Below, one piece after another: positions 1-6,828 of a DNA stretch of 10,205 nt. Each line of letters opens with the position of its first letter. The stretch's first letter is position 1. The notes under the pieces are model-generated. The model was not told the origin of the DNA. It saw only the letters and a list, made by a program, of their open reading frames with translations, and ran no database searches. The position numbers were made by a program, and so were the translations under genes. This DNA is from an uncultured Eubacterium sp. GTDB lineage: Bacteria > Bacillota_A > Clostridia > Lachnospirales > Lachnospiraceae. The stretch spans positions 1 to 10,205 of the forward strand of contig CANTHI010000086.1 of the NCBI GenBank assembly GCA_947653505.1. Direction: 5' to 3'.

Positions 1-222
1 TGGTCCATCCTTCGCCTGTGATACCATATACGGTTCTTTCTGCCCGCATCCGCCAGTCAGACAACAGCACAGAATTACGCATAGAACTGCCAGTCTGTTT
101 TTGCTGCCGGCCAGTATCCTGCTTCCTTCTGATATTCCATTTTTCTTCCCCGGCATTTTTTTGTCTGCGTTTTTCTTATCCTTATTTCTTACATCTGCAT
201 TATATATCTGCGTTTCTTTCAT
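1..222 (-). CDS. Lipoprotein, N-terminal part only (cut by the window edge); possibly a solute-binding protein
   Basis: An open minus-strand frame runs off the left edge. From ATG at 222 it encodes 74 residues: a polar, lysine-rich stretch (residues 1-43), a hydrophobic segment LAVLCVILCCC (44-54) and the lipobox LTGGC, with the lipid-modified cysteine at residue 59, followed by GQKEPYMV. This indicates a membrane-anchored exported protein. I chose ATG 222 because AAAGGA lies 6 nt upstream. ATG 156 has no good ribosome binding site but would shorten the unusually long N-region to about 36 residues before the cysteine. It lies downstream of and co-directional with a response regulator and sensor kinase, where Firmicutes often encode a sugar-binding lipoprotein. 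That function is inference only, because no mature domain is visible. The N-terminal extension overlaps a degenerate purine-rich repeat, so it may be a by-product of repeat growth. Confidence 0.72.
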   Translation of the reverse strand, partial: MKETQIYNADVRNKDKKNADKKMPGKKNGISEGSRILAGSKNRLAVLCVILCCCLTGGCGQKEPYMVSQAKDGP

Positions 223-240
223 CTGCTTTCCTTTATCTGC
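164..240 (-). repeat. Degenerate ~14-bp purine-rich repeat around GCAGAT
   Basis: Read on the minus strand, GCAGAT begins at 240, 226, 211 and 198, and GCAGAC begins at 169. The spacings are 14, 15, 13 and 29 (about two units) nt, separated by A/G-rich filler. It covers the ribosome binding site and first codons of the lipoprotein gene. The neighbouring 28-bp array has twice this period and a similar composition, so the two may share an ancestor; that link is inference. Confidence 0.5.
212..234 (-). promoter_or_regulatory. Ribosome binding site and start region of the lipoprotein gene, copied upstream
   Basis: Read on the minus strand this segment has AAAGGA, six bases, then ATG at 222. It matches the start region at 474-452 at 19 of 23 positions (AAAGGAA, then CAGATGAA, then GAAA shared), exactly 240 bp away. 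The Shine-Dalgarno-like AAAGGA decides the start chosen for the lipoprotein. Confidence 0.6.
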
Positions 241-264
241 TTTTCTTTCATTTACTTTTCGTAT

Positions 265-462
265 TCAGCCTGCTTCCACTGCATTCCATTTATCCGCTTT
301 CCTTCTGCTGCCTTTCCTTTTCCGCTTCCCTTCCGCTGCCTTTCCTTTTCCGCTTCCCTTCTGCTGCCTTTCCTTTTCCGCTGCCTTACTGCTGCCTTTC
401 CTTTTCCGCTTCCCTTCTGCTGCCTTTCCTTTTCCGCTTCCCTTCTGCTGCCTTTCCTTCAT
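265..462 (-). CDS. Small very basic Lys/Gly-rich ORF made from the 28-bp repeat (possible leader peptide)
   Basis: This is a 65-codon ORF with 25 Lys/Arg against 7 Asp/Glu. Residues 2-29 and 30-57 are two copies of one 28-residue unit that agree at 24 of 28 positions. The unit arises because a 28-bp DNA repeat is read through all three frames in 84 bp. Upstream is AAAAAGGA, six bases from ATG, a credible ribosome binding site. It begins 72 bp after the sensor kinase and ends at TGA 42 bp before the lipoprotein ATG, in the same frame as that gene. No known family is recognised. It could be a translated leader whose termination feeds ribosomes to the lipoprotein start, or merely a repeat that happens to lack stop codons. 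Low-complexity composition and lack of a recognisable domain keep confidence low. Confidence 0.35.
   Translation of the reverse strand: MKERQQKGSGKGKAAEGKRKRKGSSKAAEKERQQKGSGKGKAAEGKRKRKGSRRKADKWNAVEAG
294..459. repeat. Tandem minisatellite, exact 28-bp period, about 5.9 copies
   Basis: On the plus strand GCTGCCTTTCC recurs at 307, 335, 363, 391, 419 and 447, each exactly 28 bp apart. A partial unit precedes the array (294-306) and the last copy stops at 459. Copies starting at 335, 391 and 419 are identical. The copy at 307 differs at one base and the copy at 363 at three. One strand is almost all pyrimidine and the other almost all purine. The copies are contiguous without spacers. Each unit read on the minus strand holds AAAAGGAAAGG, which resembles a ribosome binding site. 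Near-identical copies suggest recent expansion or homogenisation by slippage. Confidence 0.95.
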
Positions 463-474
463 CTGTGTTCCTTT
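452..474 (-). promoter_or_regulatory. Ribosome binding site and start region of the basic ORF (near copy of the lipoprotein start)
   Basis: Read on the minus strand: AAAGGA, then six bases, then ATG at 462. It agrees with 234-212 at 19 of 23 positions. The match covers the Shine-Dalgarno-like motif, the spacing, the ATG and the following codons, so one start region probably arose by duplication of the other, or both derive from the same repeat unit. Confidence 0.5.
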
Positions 475-534
475 TTCTATATTTCTTTTGTACGCATTAT
501 TTCTGCCGCATGCGCTTCACCAGCATTTATTTTA

Positions 535-2313
535 TCAGCATGAAATATTCTCTTCCACCGCTTCCTGCAAAGGAATGCGGATCGTACAGCAGGTAGACTG
601 TGCATCTGATGTATAAGAAAACGCAATCCGGTCATCGTATTTCAACCGCAGGCGGCTGATCACATTCCCGATTCCGTACCCGCTGTCCTGCCCTGGAAAC
701 GCGCAGCGGACCGCGGACAATTCTTCCCTGCGCATCATCTGAATGAGCTCGATTACCTCCGGCTTCATCGGCTCTCCGTTATTTTCGATCTGAAATACAA
801 GCTCCTGTCCGTCCTGCCATACCCGTATCACAATCCTGCCGCCCTGATATATTTTCGCAAATCCGTGTTTAATCGCGTTTTCTACGAGCGGCTGTAAGAT
901 CAGCTTGAGTACCGGGACCTGTTTCAGGTGCTCCTCGCAGGATATTTCGTACTGAAACAGGTCATTGTTTCGTATTTTTTGAATCTCCATATAACTTTTT
1001 ACATGCTGCAGCTCGTCGGATACCGGAATGACGTCGCTTCCTTTGCTCAGGCTTATTTTCATGAAGCCGGAAAGCGCCTGTATCATCTTCATTGTAACTT
1101 CTTCTTTATTGATGCGCGCCAGCATATAGATCGTATCCAGTGTATTGTATAAAAAGTGCGGATTGATCTGATACATCAGGGAGCTAAGCTCGCTCTTTCG
1201 CAGTGCCTGTTCGTTTTCCCTGACTTCCTGCACGAGCTGTTCGATATTTTTTACCATATTGTTGAACGCGTTGCCGATCGCGTCCAGCTCAGTATGGGTA
1301 TGCAGCTGCAGATGACTGGAAAAATCACCGCCTTCGAATGCTTTCATGGCGTTGCTGATCTCTGTGACTGGTTTTGTAAATCTTCTGGAAAAATAAACGC
1401 TGCAGATCACTGCTACCGCGGCAATCACCGCATACACGCCGAGCAGAATCAGCAGGTTCCGCACCGCCACAGCGTGAAAGATCGAATCCGGGATGAGCGT
1501 CACCGCTGTAAAACCACTGTCTGAAACCGTCTGAAACAGCACCGTTCCCAGCCCTTTCAGATCAAATCTGGCCTGCAGGATGCCTTTGTCCTGATATTCC
1601 GATATCTTTTTACGCAGATTCTCTTCCTGCTTTTTGGAAAATTCATAGCTGTCCTGATGCGTCCGGTAGCAGAGCTTCCCGTCTGTATCCAGAATCATGC
1701 AGATCCCGTCTTCCTGCGCGGCATCCTTTAAAATATTCCGGAAAAAACCGTCATTGACCTGAAAAAAAAGCATGCCCGGTTCGTGATGAAATTCCATGTT
1801 CCGCATGTACCGGCCGATAAACAGATAGCTGCCTTCCCTGTCAAACACGCGGTCTTTTGTCCAGATCCAGCGGGTTTTGGAATATGCATCGCCCAGCTCT
1901 TTTATTAAGCCACTTGCACAGAGCTTTTCATAGCTTGTGTTCCGGTAAGCCTGCAGATACAGATTGTTCTTATTGTCTACATAGATATACGTCTCCATAT
2001 ATTTTAAGTCTGCATACGACAGCAGCAGCTCCAGCTTTTCTTTTTCAATGCTGTCCGGCTTGCGGCTGCGCAGACTGTCCTGGATCTCCGGACTCTCCAG
2101 AAAGCGTTTCATGACCGCGTCCGTTCTGGCATATTCATTTTGCAGCTGCACGGCAATCCGGTCGTTCACATACGTAAACTGACTGACAATCGCCCGATTC
2201 ACATTTCTGCCAAGCAGCGTCCCGATGCCAATTCCTGACAATATCATTGCCATCGCAAGAAGCGTCAGTACATATTTTAAAAAAAGACTCTGTATCCCGT
2301 GGATTTTTTTCAT
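535..2313 (-). CDS. Sensor histidine kinase, YesM type (two-component system)
   Basis: This 592-residue membrane kinase would phosphorylate the adjacent response regulator. Visible order: membrane segment at about 11-35; extracytoplasmic sensing region about 36-280 (probably a Cache-like fold, inferred from family and size); second membrane segment 284-308; HAMP linker about 310-362; His_kinase domain with phospho-accepting His386 in INPHFLYN; ATPase domain with the N box VENAIKHGF (Asn479) and glycine box GYGIGN (545-550). The INPHFLYN motif and lack of a classical H-box mark the LytS/YesM family, whose members usually sense extracellular carbohydrates in Firmicutes. Its ATG shares ATGA with the stop of the response regulator, so the two are translationally coupled. 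It appears intact. The signal is unknown. A lipoprotein gene lies about 310 bp downstream on the same strand and could encode a partner or target. Confidence 0.95.
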   Translation of the reverse strand: MKKIHGIQSLFLKYVLTLLAMAMILSGIGIGTLLGRNVNRAIVSQFTYVNDRIAVQLQNEYARTDAVMKRFLESPEIQDSLRSRKPDSIEKEKLELLLSYADLKYMETYIYVDNKNNLYLQAYRNTSYEKLCASGLIKELGDAYSKTRWIWTKDRVFDREGSYLFIGRYMRNMEFHHEPGMLFFQVNDGFFRNILKDAAQEDGICMILDTDGKLCYRTHQDSYEFSKKQEENLRKKISEYQDKGILQARFDLKGLGTVLFQTVSDSGFTAVTLIPDSIFHAVAVRNLLILLGVYAVIAAVAVICSVYFSRRFTKPVTEISNAMKAFEGGDFSSHLQLHTHTELDAIGNAFNNMVKNIEQLVQEVRENEQALRKSELSSLMYQINPHFLYNTLDTIYMLARINKEEVTMKMIQALSGFMKISLSKGSDVIPVSDELQHVKSYMEIQKIRNNDLFQYEISCEEHLKQVPVLKLILQPLVENAIKHGFAKIYQGGRIVIRVWQDGQELVFQIENNGEPMKPEVIELIQMMRREELSAVRCAFPGQDSGYGIGNVISRLRLKYDDRIAFSYTSDAQSTCCTIRIPLQEAVEENISC

Positions 2314-3908
2314 GGTTCCTGTTCCTTTTTGTATTCACTGGGCAGCATGCCGGTATACTGCTTAAATACCTGTGAGAAATAAGAACGGTTTGGAATGCCA
2401 ACCTTTTCACAAATGACCGAAATATTGTCCTTTCCCTCTACGATCAGCTTTTTTGCAAGTTCCATCCGCAGCTCCAGAAGATATTGTTTAAATGAAATAT
2501 TCTGAGTATTTTTAAATACCCTGCCAAAATAAACCGGATTTAAATATACCTCTGCCGCAACCGCGGTCAGGGAAAGCGTTTCGTCATGGATATGCTCGTC
2601 GATGTAGGCAAGCGCCTTCGACATATATTCGCTGAAAAAAGCGATATCCCTGCTTTTGGCACAGCGCATCCGTTCCTCAATCACCTGTACAAACAGACGG
2701 TAACAGATATCAATTGCTTTCATCATACTGATCTGGTTCAGATTGGTGTACAGATTCTGAAAATTGTGTTCCAGCTCTTTTGTCAGTCCATAGGAATCCT
2801 GTAACATAAATTCTACCATAACAGCCAGCCTGTGGATATATTTTTTCTGGCTGTCACCCGTTTTTTCTTCCGGAAGCTGGTATACAAACTGTACCATCGC
2901 TTCTTTCAGCTGCGTTTTATCATTTCTGCGGATGGCGTTCATAACTGTCTTTTCAATCTCAGGCAGCGACATCTGCTCTTCACAGACTTCCTCCTGCCTG
3001 TCCGAAGTAAAGGCATTGGCTCCCGCTTCACTGGCGGTTTCAAAAAAATGCACTGCCTGCCAGAAGCTTTTTTTCATCCCCGCAAAACCTGCATGTTCAC
3101 CGGAAATCGCCGAGATCACCGGACTTTTCAGCATGCCGGCAGCTTCCTTTAAGATCTTTTTTATCTCTTCTACACCACCCGGCGTATCGGTCCGCAGCAA
3201 AAATACATGGTTTCCATTTTCCATATCCATGCTCTGAAATTCAAATCTGCCTTGGAAAACCTGCTCCAGATACCGGAACAGGCAGGTCCGCTCCGTTTCG
3301 TAATACAATGGGTCTATAATCTTATAAGAAATATCAATATCCGCGCAGACACAGATAAAACGCTGCGTCCCGCGGATTTCCCGTCGCAGGATCTGCAATA
3401 CTTCCTGCATCTTTTCATCATTTAAGCTTCCCTGTAAATATTTCTGCGTCATCACCTGCAGATAATTGTGCTGATCGCCCATCAGAATCCGTTTGAAATT
3501 CTCACGCTCCTGCTCGCTTTTGATTTTTTTCAGGCAGGTTTCATAGACCGAATGCATCACTTCCTGTAGCTGTTCTTCATCAATGGGCTTTACCAGATAA
3601 GAAAATGCCCCGACATCACATGCTTTTTTTGCATATTCAAAGTCCCGGTACGCGCTGATAACCACAAAGACAGGCTCTTCCCCAGCCTGTCTGGCTGCTT
3701 CCATCATTTCCAGTCCGGTCATTTCCTTCATACGGATATCGGTCAGGACGAGATGGGGATGGATCTTTCTGATCAGGGCAAGTGCACGTTCGCCGTTTTC
3801 TGCAAAGCCTGTTACCTGAAATCCCATCCGCTCCCAGTCGTAGGTCTGGACAAGCCCCTGCAAGGTAATGGGTTCGTCATCTACGATGATCATTTTTAAA
3901 AGATCCAT
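2310..3908 (-). CDS. Response regulator with AraC-type DNA-binding domain, YesN type
   Basis: This 532-residue transcription factor is the cognate partner of the overlapping YesM-type kinase. The receiver domain spans about 1-120, with acidic pocket Asp10/Asp11, phosphorylation site Asp57 (VLTDIRM), Ser85 and Lys107 (LVKPID). A long middle region (about 125-420) without a recognised catalytic motif is typical of YesN proteins. The last ~107 residues form an AraC/XylS double helix-turn-helix (LSLTAVAAEVYLNPVYFGRVFK, split here only by family knowledge, and NRSYFSQVFKQYTGMLPSEYK). AGGAG lies 7 nt before ATG 3908, supporting this start. It follows the pullulanase gene by 90 bp with no terminator seen, so it may be co-transcribed with the maltodextrin genes, but a promoter of its own is possible. 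Its targets may be the operon promoter near 9630, the downstream lipoprotein gene, or both; this is inference. Confidence 0.95.
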   Translation of the reverse strand: MDLLKMIIVDDEPITLQGLVQTYDWERMGFQVTGFAENGERALALIRKIHPHLVLTDIRMKEMTGLEMMEAARQAGEEPVFVVISAYRDFEYAKKACDVGAFSYLVKPIDEEQLQEVMHSVYETCLKKIKSEQERENFKRILMGDQHNYLQVMTQKYLQGSLNDEKMQEVLQILRREIRGTQRFICVCADIDISYKIIDPLYYETERTCLFRYLEQVFQGRFEFQSMDMENGNHVFLLRTDTPGGVEEIKKILKEAAGMLKSPVISAISGEHAGFAGMKKSFWQAVHFFETASEAGANAFTSDRQEEVCEEQMSLPEIEKTVMNAIRRNDKTQLKEAMVQFVYQLPEEKTGDSQKKYIHRLAVMVEFMLQDSYGLTKELEHNFQNLYTNLNQISMMKAIDICYRLFVQVIEERMRCAKSRDIAFFSEYMSKALAYIDEHIHDETLSLTAVAAEVYLNPVYFGRVFKNTQNISFKQYLLELRMELAKKLIVEGKDNISVICEKVGIPNRSYFSQVFKQYTGMLPSEYKKEQEP

Positions 3909-3943
3909 TTTCTAACTCCTGATATCATTTATTGCAGATACAA

Positions 3944-3954
3944 TGTTATTAACA
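3944..3954. promoter_or_regulatory. Small palindrome in the pullulanase-regulator gap, possible operator
   Basis: The 90-bp gap 3909-3998 is AT-rich and contains the perfect 11-bp palindrome TGTTATTAACA. On the minus strand a TTGTCA (3967-3962) lies just upstream and TTGT recurs at 12-bp spacing, but no convincing -10 box follows at the right distance. I see no terminator hairpin in the gap. A weak internal promoter or binding site for the two-component genes is possible but unproven. Confidence 0.25.
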
Positions 3955-3998
3955 ACTATTCTGACAAAATATTATTTCTTTTTAATTATACAGGCTGC

Positions 3999-5957
3999 TT
4001 ATTCACAAACAAAAACCGCCGCGCTGATGGCTGGTATCTGCACCGTACCCGTGACTGTACGGATCCCGGCTGGATCTGCCTGTCTGTCGGTGACAATCTG
4101 CTGGTATCTGCCGGACGGCAGCGTGAACGCAAGCTCTGTTTTCCCTGCATTCAGTACAACGACTGCCTGTTTCCACAAATCCGTTCCCTGTATGCCGTCG
4201 ACCGTATATGCGACGACACCGGACGGAACATGTGTATCGAATTTGGGACGCCTGCGCGCCTGAGGAGTCAGGTCATAAAAGCCGGAAAAGCTGATACGGA
4301 CTCTGTGCAGCCCCCGATAGTAGTCCGTTAAATCCGCAAACCGGTACATCCGCTGCCAGTCCAGCTGGTTTAACTGTTTAGAAAGATTGTAGCTGTTATC
4401 TTCGCCCTGCTTGGTTCTTCCGGCTTCCTCCCCTGCCTGCATAAACGGGATACCTGCGCAAAACTGTATGATCGCAGCCGCGAGACGGTTCATGGACAAA
4501 AGATCTTCGTGCATCGTCTCATAATCTCCGTCTTTTTTTACGGAGTCTGTGAGTTTATCCCAGAGTGTGCTGTTATCGTGGGCAGAGACATAATTAATCA
4601 GTTGCGCCGGAGACCGTGGCTGGTTTTTTTCCTCTTTATCAAAAAGGCCCTGAATCGCACGGCGGATATTTTCCTCCAGATGCCGCTTTCCGTTTACAAA
4701 TCCAGGAATCTGCAGCCTGTCATAAGGTCCTTTGACCGCGTCTCTTGTATCATCGTTAAATACGGCTATGCCATCTGCCAGAAGGTCAATATATTCTTTG
4801 GTGGAGGGGTAGCTTCCTTCCGGCAGAGGACTGCTGGCCGCGGCCCACGGCTCTCCATAGAGAAAAATCTGTGAGCCGTCTTTCTGTTTATTGAGTGCCT
4901 TTCGGATGGCGTTCATCGTATCCGTATCATGAAGACCCATCAGGTCAAACCGGAAGCCATCGATATGGTACTCACGAACCCAGTATAAAATGGAATCTGT
5001 CATATATTTGCGAAACATCGGACGTTCGCTTGCCGTATCGTTACCGCAGGCGGAGCCGTCCGCGTAGGTACCGTCCTCATGCAGACGGTAATAATAATAC
5101 GGTACGGTATGATGGAATGGGGAGTCACGAAAACTGGTATGGTTAAACACGACATCCATAATGACCGAAATTCCGGCTCTGTGAAGTGCGGCCACCATTT
5201 CCTTAAATTCACGGATGCGGACTTCGCCGTGGAACGGATCTGTCGCATAAGATCCCTCTGGTACATTATAATTGAGCGGATCGTAACCCCAGTTAAACGT
5301 ATCGCACGTACGCTCATCCACAGAACCATAGTCAAAAGCCGGCAGCAGGTGAATGTGGGTGATGCCAAGCTGTTTCAGATAGCTGACGCATGTCGGATGG
5401 ACTCCGTCGTTGTTTAACGTCGTATCTTCGGTAAACGCAAGATATTTTCCCCTATGCTCTTTGCTGACACCGCTGGCTGGATCCTGACTGAAATCACCAA
5501 TATGAACTTCCCAGATCTGACTTTTGCCCAGCGGATGAAATACATGTCTGTCATCCTCCCAGCCGGACGGATTGGTACGCTCCAGATCCACAACCATGCT
5601 GCGGACTCCGTTAACCCCCGCGGCTCTCGCATAAATGTCCGCGGTCTCTGTCGCTTTTTTGTCCACAGTCACGGTATACGTATAATAAACCCCATGCAGA
5701 TCGCCTTCCACAGTCGTTTCATATACCCCGTGGTCTGCCTGTTTCATAGATGTACTGAGCATCAGGCTTTCCTGTTTACCATCTTCCCCGCAGCCTGTCG
5801 TATACAGCTGCAGCGAAACCTCACTGGCAGTCGGCGCCCATACCTTAAAGCTGGTACGCTCCCTGCCATAAACCGCTCCCAGATCATTTCCTGTATAAGT
5901 ATACTGCTCCTGAAACTGTTCGGAATCAAACAGCTTTTTCCATTCAACTGCCGTCAT
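3999..5957 (-). CDS. pulA: Type I pullulanase (GH13 debranching enzyme), cytoplasmic
   Basis: This 652-residue enzyme would hydrolyse alpha-1,6 branches in imported branched maltodextrins. An N-terminal CBM48-like beta domain (about 20-125, with the FKVWAPTA motif) precedes the GH13 barrel. The pullulanase signature FNWGYDPLNYNVPEGSY is at 221-237. Conserved regions are I DVVFNHT (268-274), II DGFRFDLMG with nucleophile Asp338, III YGEPW with acid/base Glu369, and IV SAHDN with Asp461 as transition-state stabiliser. A C-terminal beta domain ends the protein. No signal peptide is present, so it acts in the cytoplasm on material brought in by the adjacent transporter. AAAGGGG sits a few bases before the ATG, and the gene starts 31 bp after the permease stop, indicating one operon. 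All catalytic residues are in place and the length is normal for short type I pullulanases. Confidence 0.96.
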   Translation of the reverse strand: MTAVEWKKLFDSEQFQEQYTYTGNDLGAVYGRERTSFKVWAPTASEVSLQLYTTGCGEDGKQESLMLSTSMKQADHGVYETTVEGDLHGVYYTYTVTVDKKATETADIYARAAGVNGVRSMVVDLERTNPSGWEDDRHVFHPLGKSQIWEVHIGDFSQDPASGVSKEHRGKYLAFTEDTTLNNDGVHPTCVSYLKQLGITHIHLLPAFDYGSVDERTCDTFNWGYDPLNYNVPEGSYATDPFHGEVRIREFKEMVAALHRAGISVIMDVVFNHTSFRDSPFHHTVPYYYYRLHEDGTYADGSACGNDTASERPMFRKYMTDSILYWVREYHIDGFRFDLMGLHDTDTMNAIRKALNKQKDGSQIFLYGEPWAAASSPLPEGSYPSTKEYIDLLADGIAVFNDDTRDAVKGPYDRLQIPGFVNGKRHLEENIRRAIQGLFDKEEKNQPRSPAQLINYVSAHDNSTLWDKLTDSVKKDGDYETMHEDLLSMNRLAAAIIQFCAGIPFMQAGEEAGRTKQGEDNSYNLSKQLNQLDWQRMYRFADLTDYYRGLHRVRISFSGFYDLTPQARRRPKFDTHVPSGVVAYTVDGIQGTDLWKQAVVVLNAGKTELAFTLPSGRYQQIVTDRQADPAGIRTVTGTVQIPAISAAVFVCE

Positions 5958-5988
5958 AGTGTCCCCTTTTTCTTTTGATTTATGAATC

Positions 5989-6828
5989 TTATCCTTTTAC
6001 CGCACCGTCCGCAACGCCGCCTACATAAAAGCGCTGCATTATTACAAATATAAGTGCAATCGGTATCGAAACAAGCACGCTGCCCGCCGCGAACCGTGTG
6101 TAATAATAGTTAATAAACTCTCTGTCCAGCATTTTGGCCAGACCAATCGCGACTGTATAATTATCATAATTGTCGCCCATAATGACACTGGCAAAAATAT
6201 AGTCTACCCACGGTCCCATAAAAGAAGTCAGCGCCGTGTAAGTAATCATCGGTTTGGACAGCGGCAGTACAATCCGGTAAAATACCTGAAATTTTGTCGC
6301 TCCGTCCAGCATTGCGGATTCGTCCAGCGTTTTCGGAATCGTATCAAAAAAACCTTTTAATATGTAGAAACCGAGTCCGGCGCCTCCGGAATAGACTAAA
6401 ATAAGCGCCAGCAGAGACTGGCTGATGCCAATTCCCTTTAAAATATAATAAACCGCGATCATGGACATAAATCCCGGGAACATTCCCAGCACCAGCGCCA
6501 TGTTCATAAACGGCTTACGGAATTTAAACCGCAGTCTTGACAGACAGTATGCCGTAGACAGTGCGAATATGGTAGAAATCGCACAGGAGCAAATGGCAAC
6601 AAAAAATGTATTGGCAAACCATCTGCCAAAGTAAAACTGCTTATCCGTAAACAGATTGACGTAGTTGTCGATCGTAAATCCTTTTGGCCAGAAATAAGGC
6701 GTAAAGGAACCCGCCTCCGCGCGGAAGGAAGTGAGTATAACCCAGAGAATCGGCATAACCCAGATCACACTTAAAATGGCAAGCGCGACATGAGAGACTA
6801 CGGTATCGATCGTTCTCTTTACTTTCAT
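5989..6828 (-). CDS. malG: Maltodextrin ABC transporter permease, MalG type
   Basis: This 279-residue inner-membrane permease pairs with the MalF-type subunit to form the translocation pore. Six hydrophobic segments are visible, starting at about 13, 72, 107, 137, 194 and 249. The EAA loop that docks the ATPase is at about 167-190 (DESAMLDGATKFQVF), with Glu170 and Gly176 in canonical positions. Its ATG shares one base with the stop of the upstream permease (TAATG), implying translational coupling; AAGGAG lies about 9 nt upstream. The C-terminus FYVGGVADGAVKG is typical of carbohydrate ABC permeases of this family. Assignment to maltodextrins rests mostly on the downstream pullulanase and sequence style; related substrates such as isomalto-oligosaccharides cannot be excluded. 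Confidence 0.93.
   Translation of the reverse strand: MKVKRTIDTVVSHVALAILSVIWVMPILWVILTSFRAEAGSFTPYFWPKGFTIDNYVNLFTDKQFYFGRWFANTFFVAICSCAISTIFALSTAYCLSRLRFKFRKPFMNMALVLGMFPGFMSMIAVYYILKGIGISQSLLALILVYSGGAGLGFYILKGFFDTIPKTLDESAMLDGATKFQVFYRIVLPLSKPMITYTALTSFMGPWVDYIFASVIMGDNYDNYTVAIGLAKMLDREFINYYYTRFAAGSVLVSIPIALIFVIMQRFYVGGVADGAVKG

Noticed and set aside
265..300. Phase-variable fusion of the basic ORF to the lipoprotein
   Set aside because: All three frames leaving the array contain a stop before the lipoprotein start (TGA at 267-265 and stops near 297 and 255), so copy-number change alone cannot create a fusion.
294..459. CRISPR array
   Set aside because: Units are contiguous at 28-bp period with no unique spacers, and no cas-like genes are present.
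18..616. Two long open frames on the plus strand rich in Phe, Leu, Pro and Ser
   Set aside because: They are the pyrimidine-rich complement of the repeat array, have no ribosome binding site, are low complexity, and lie antisense to the supported lipoprotein start and the end of the kinase gene.
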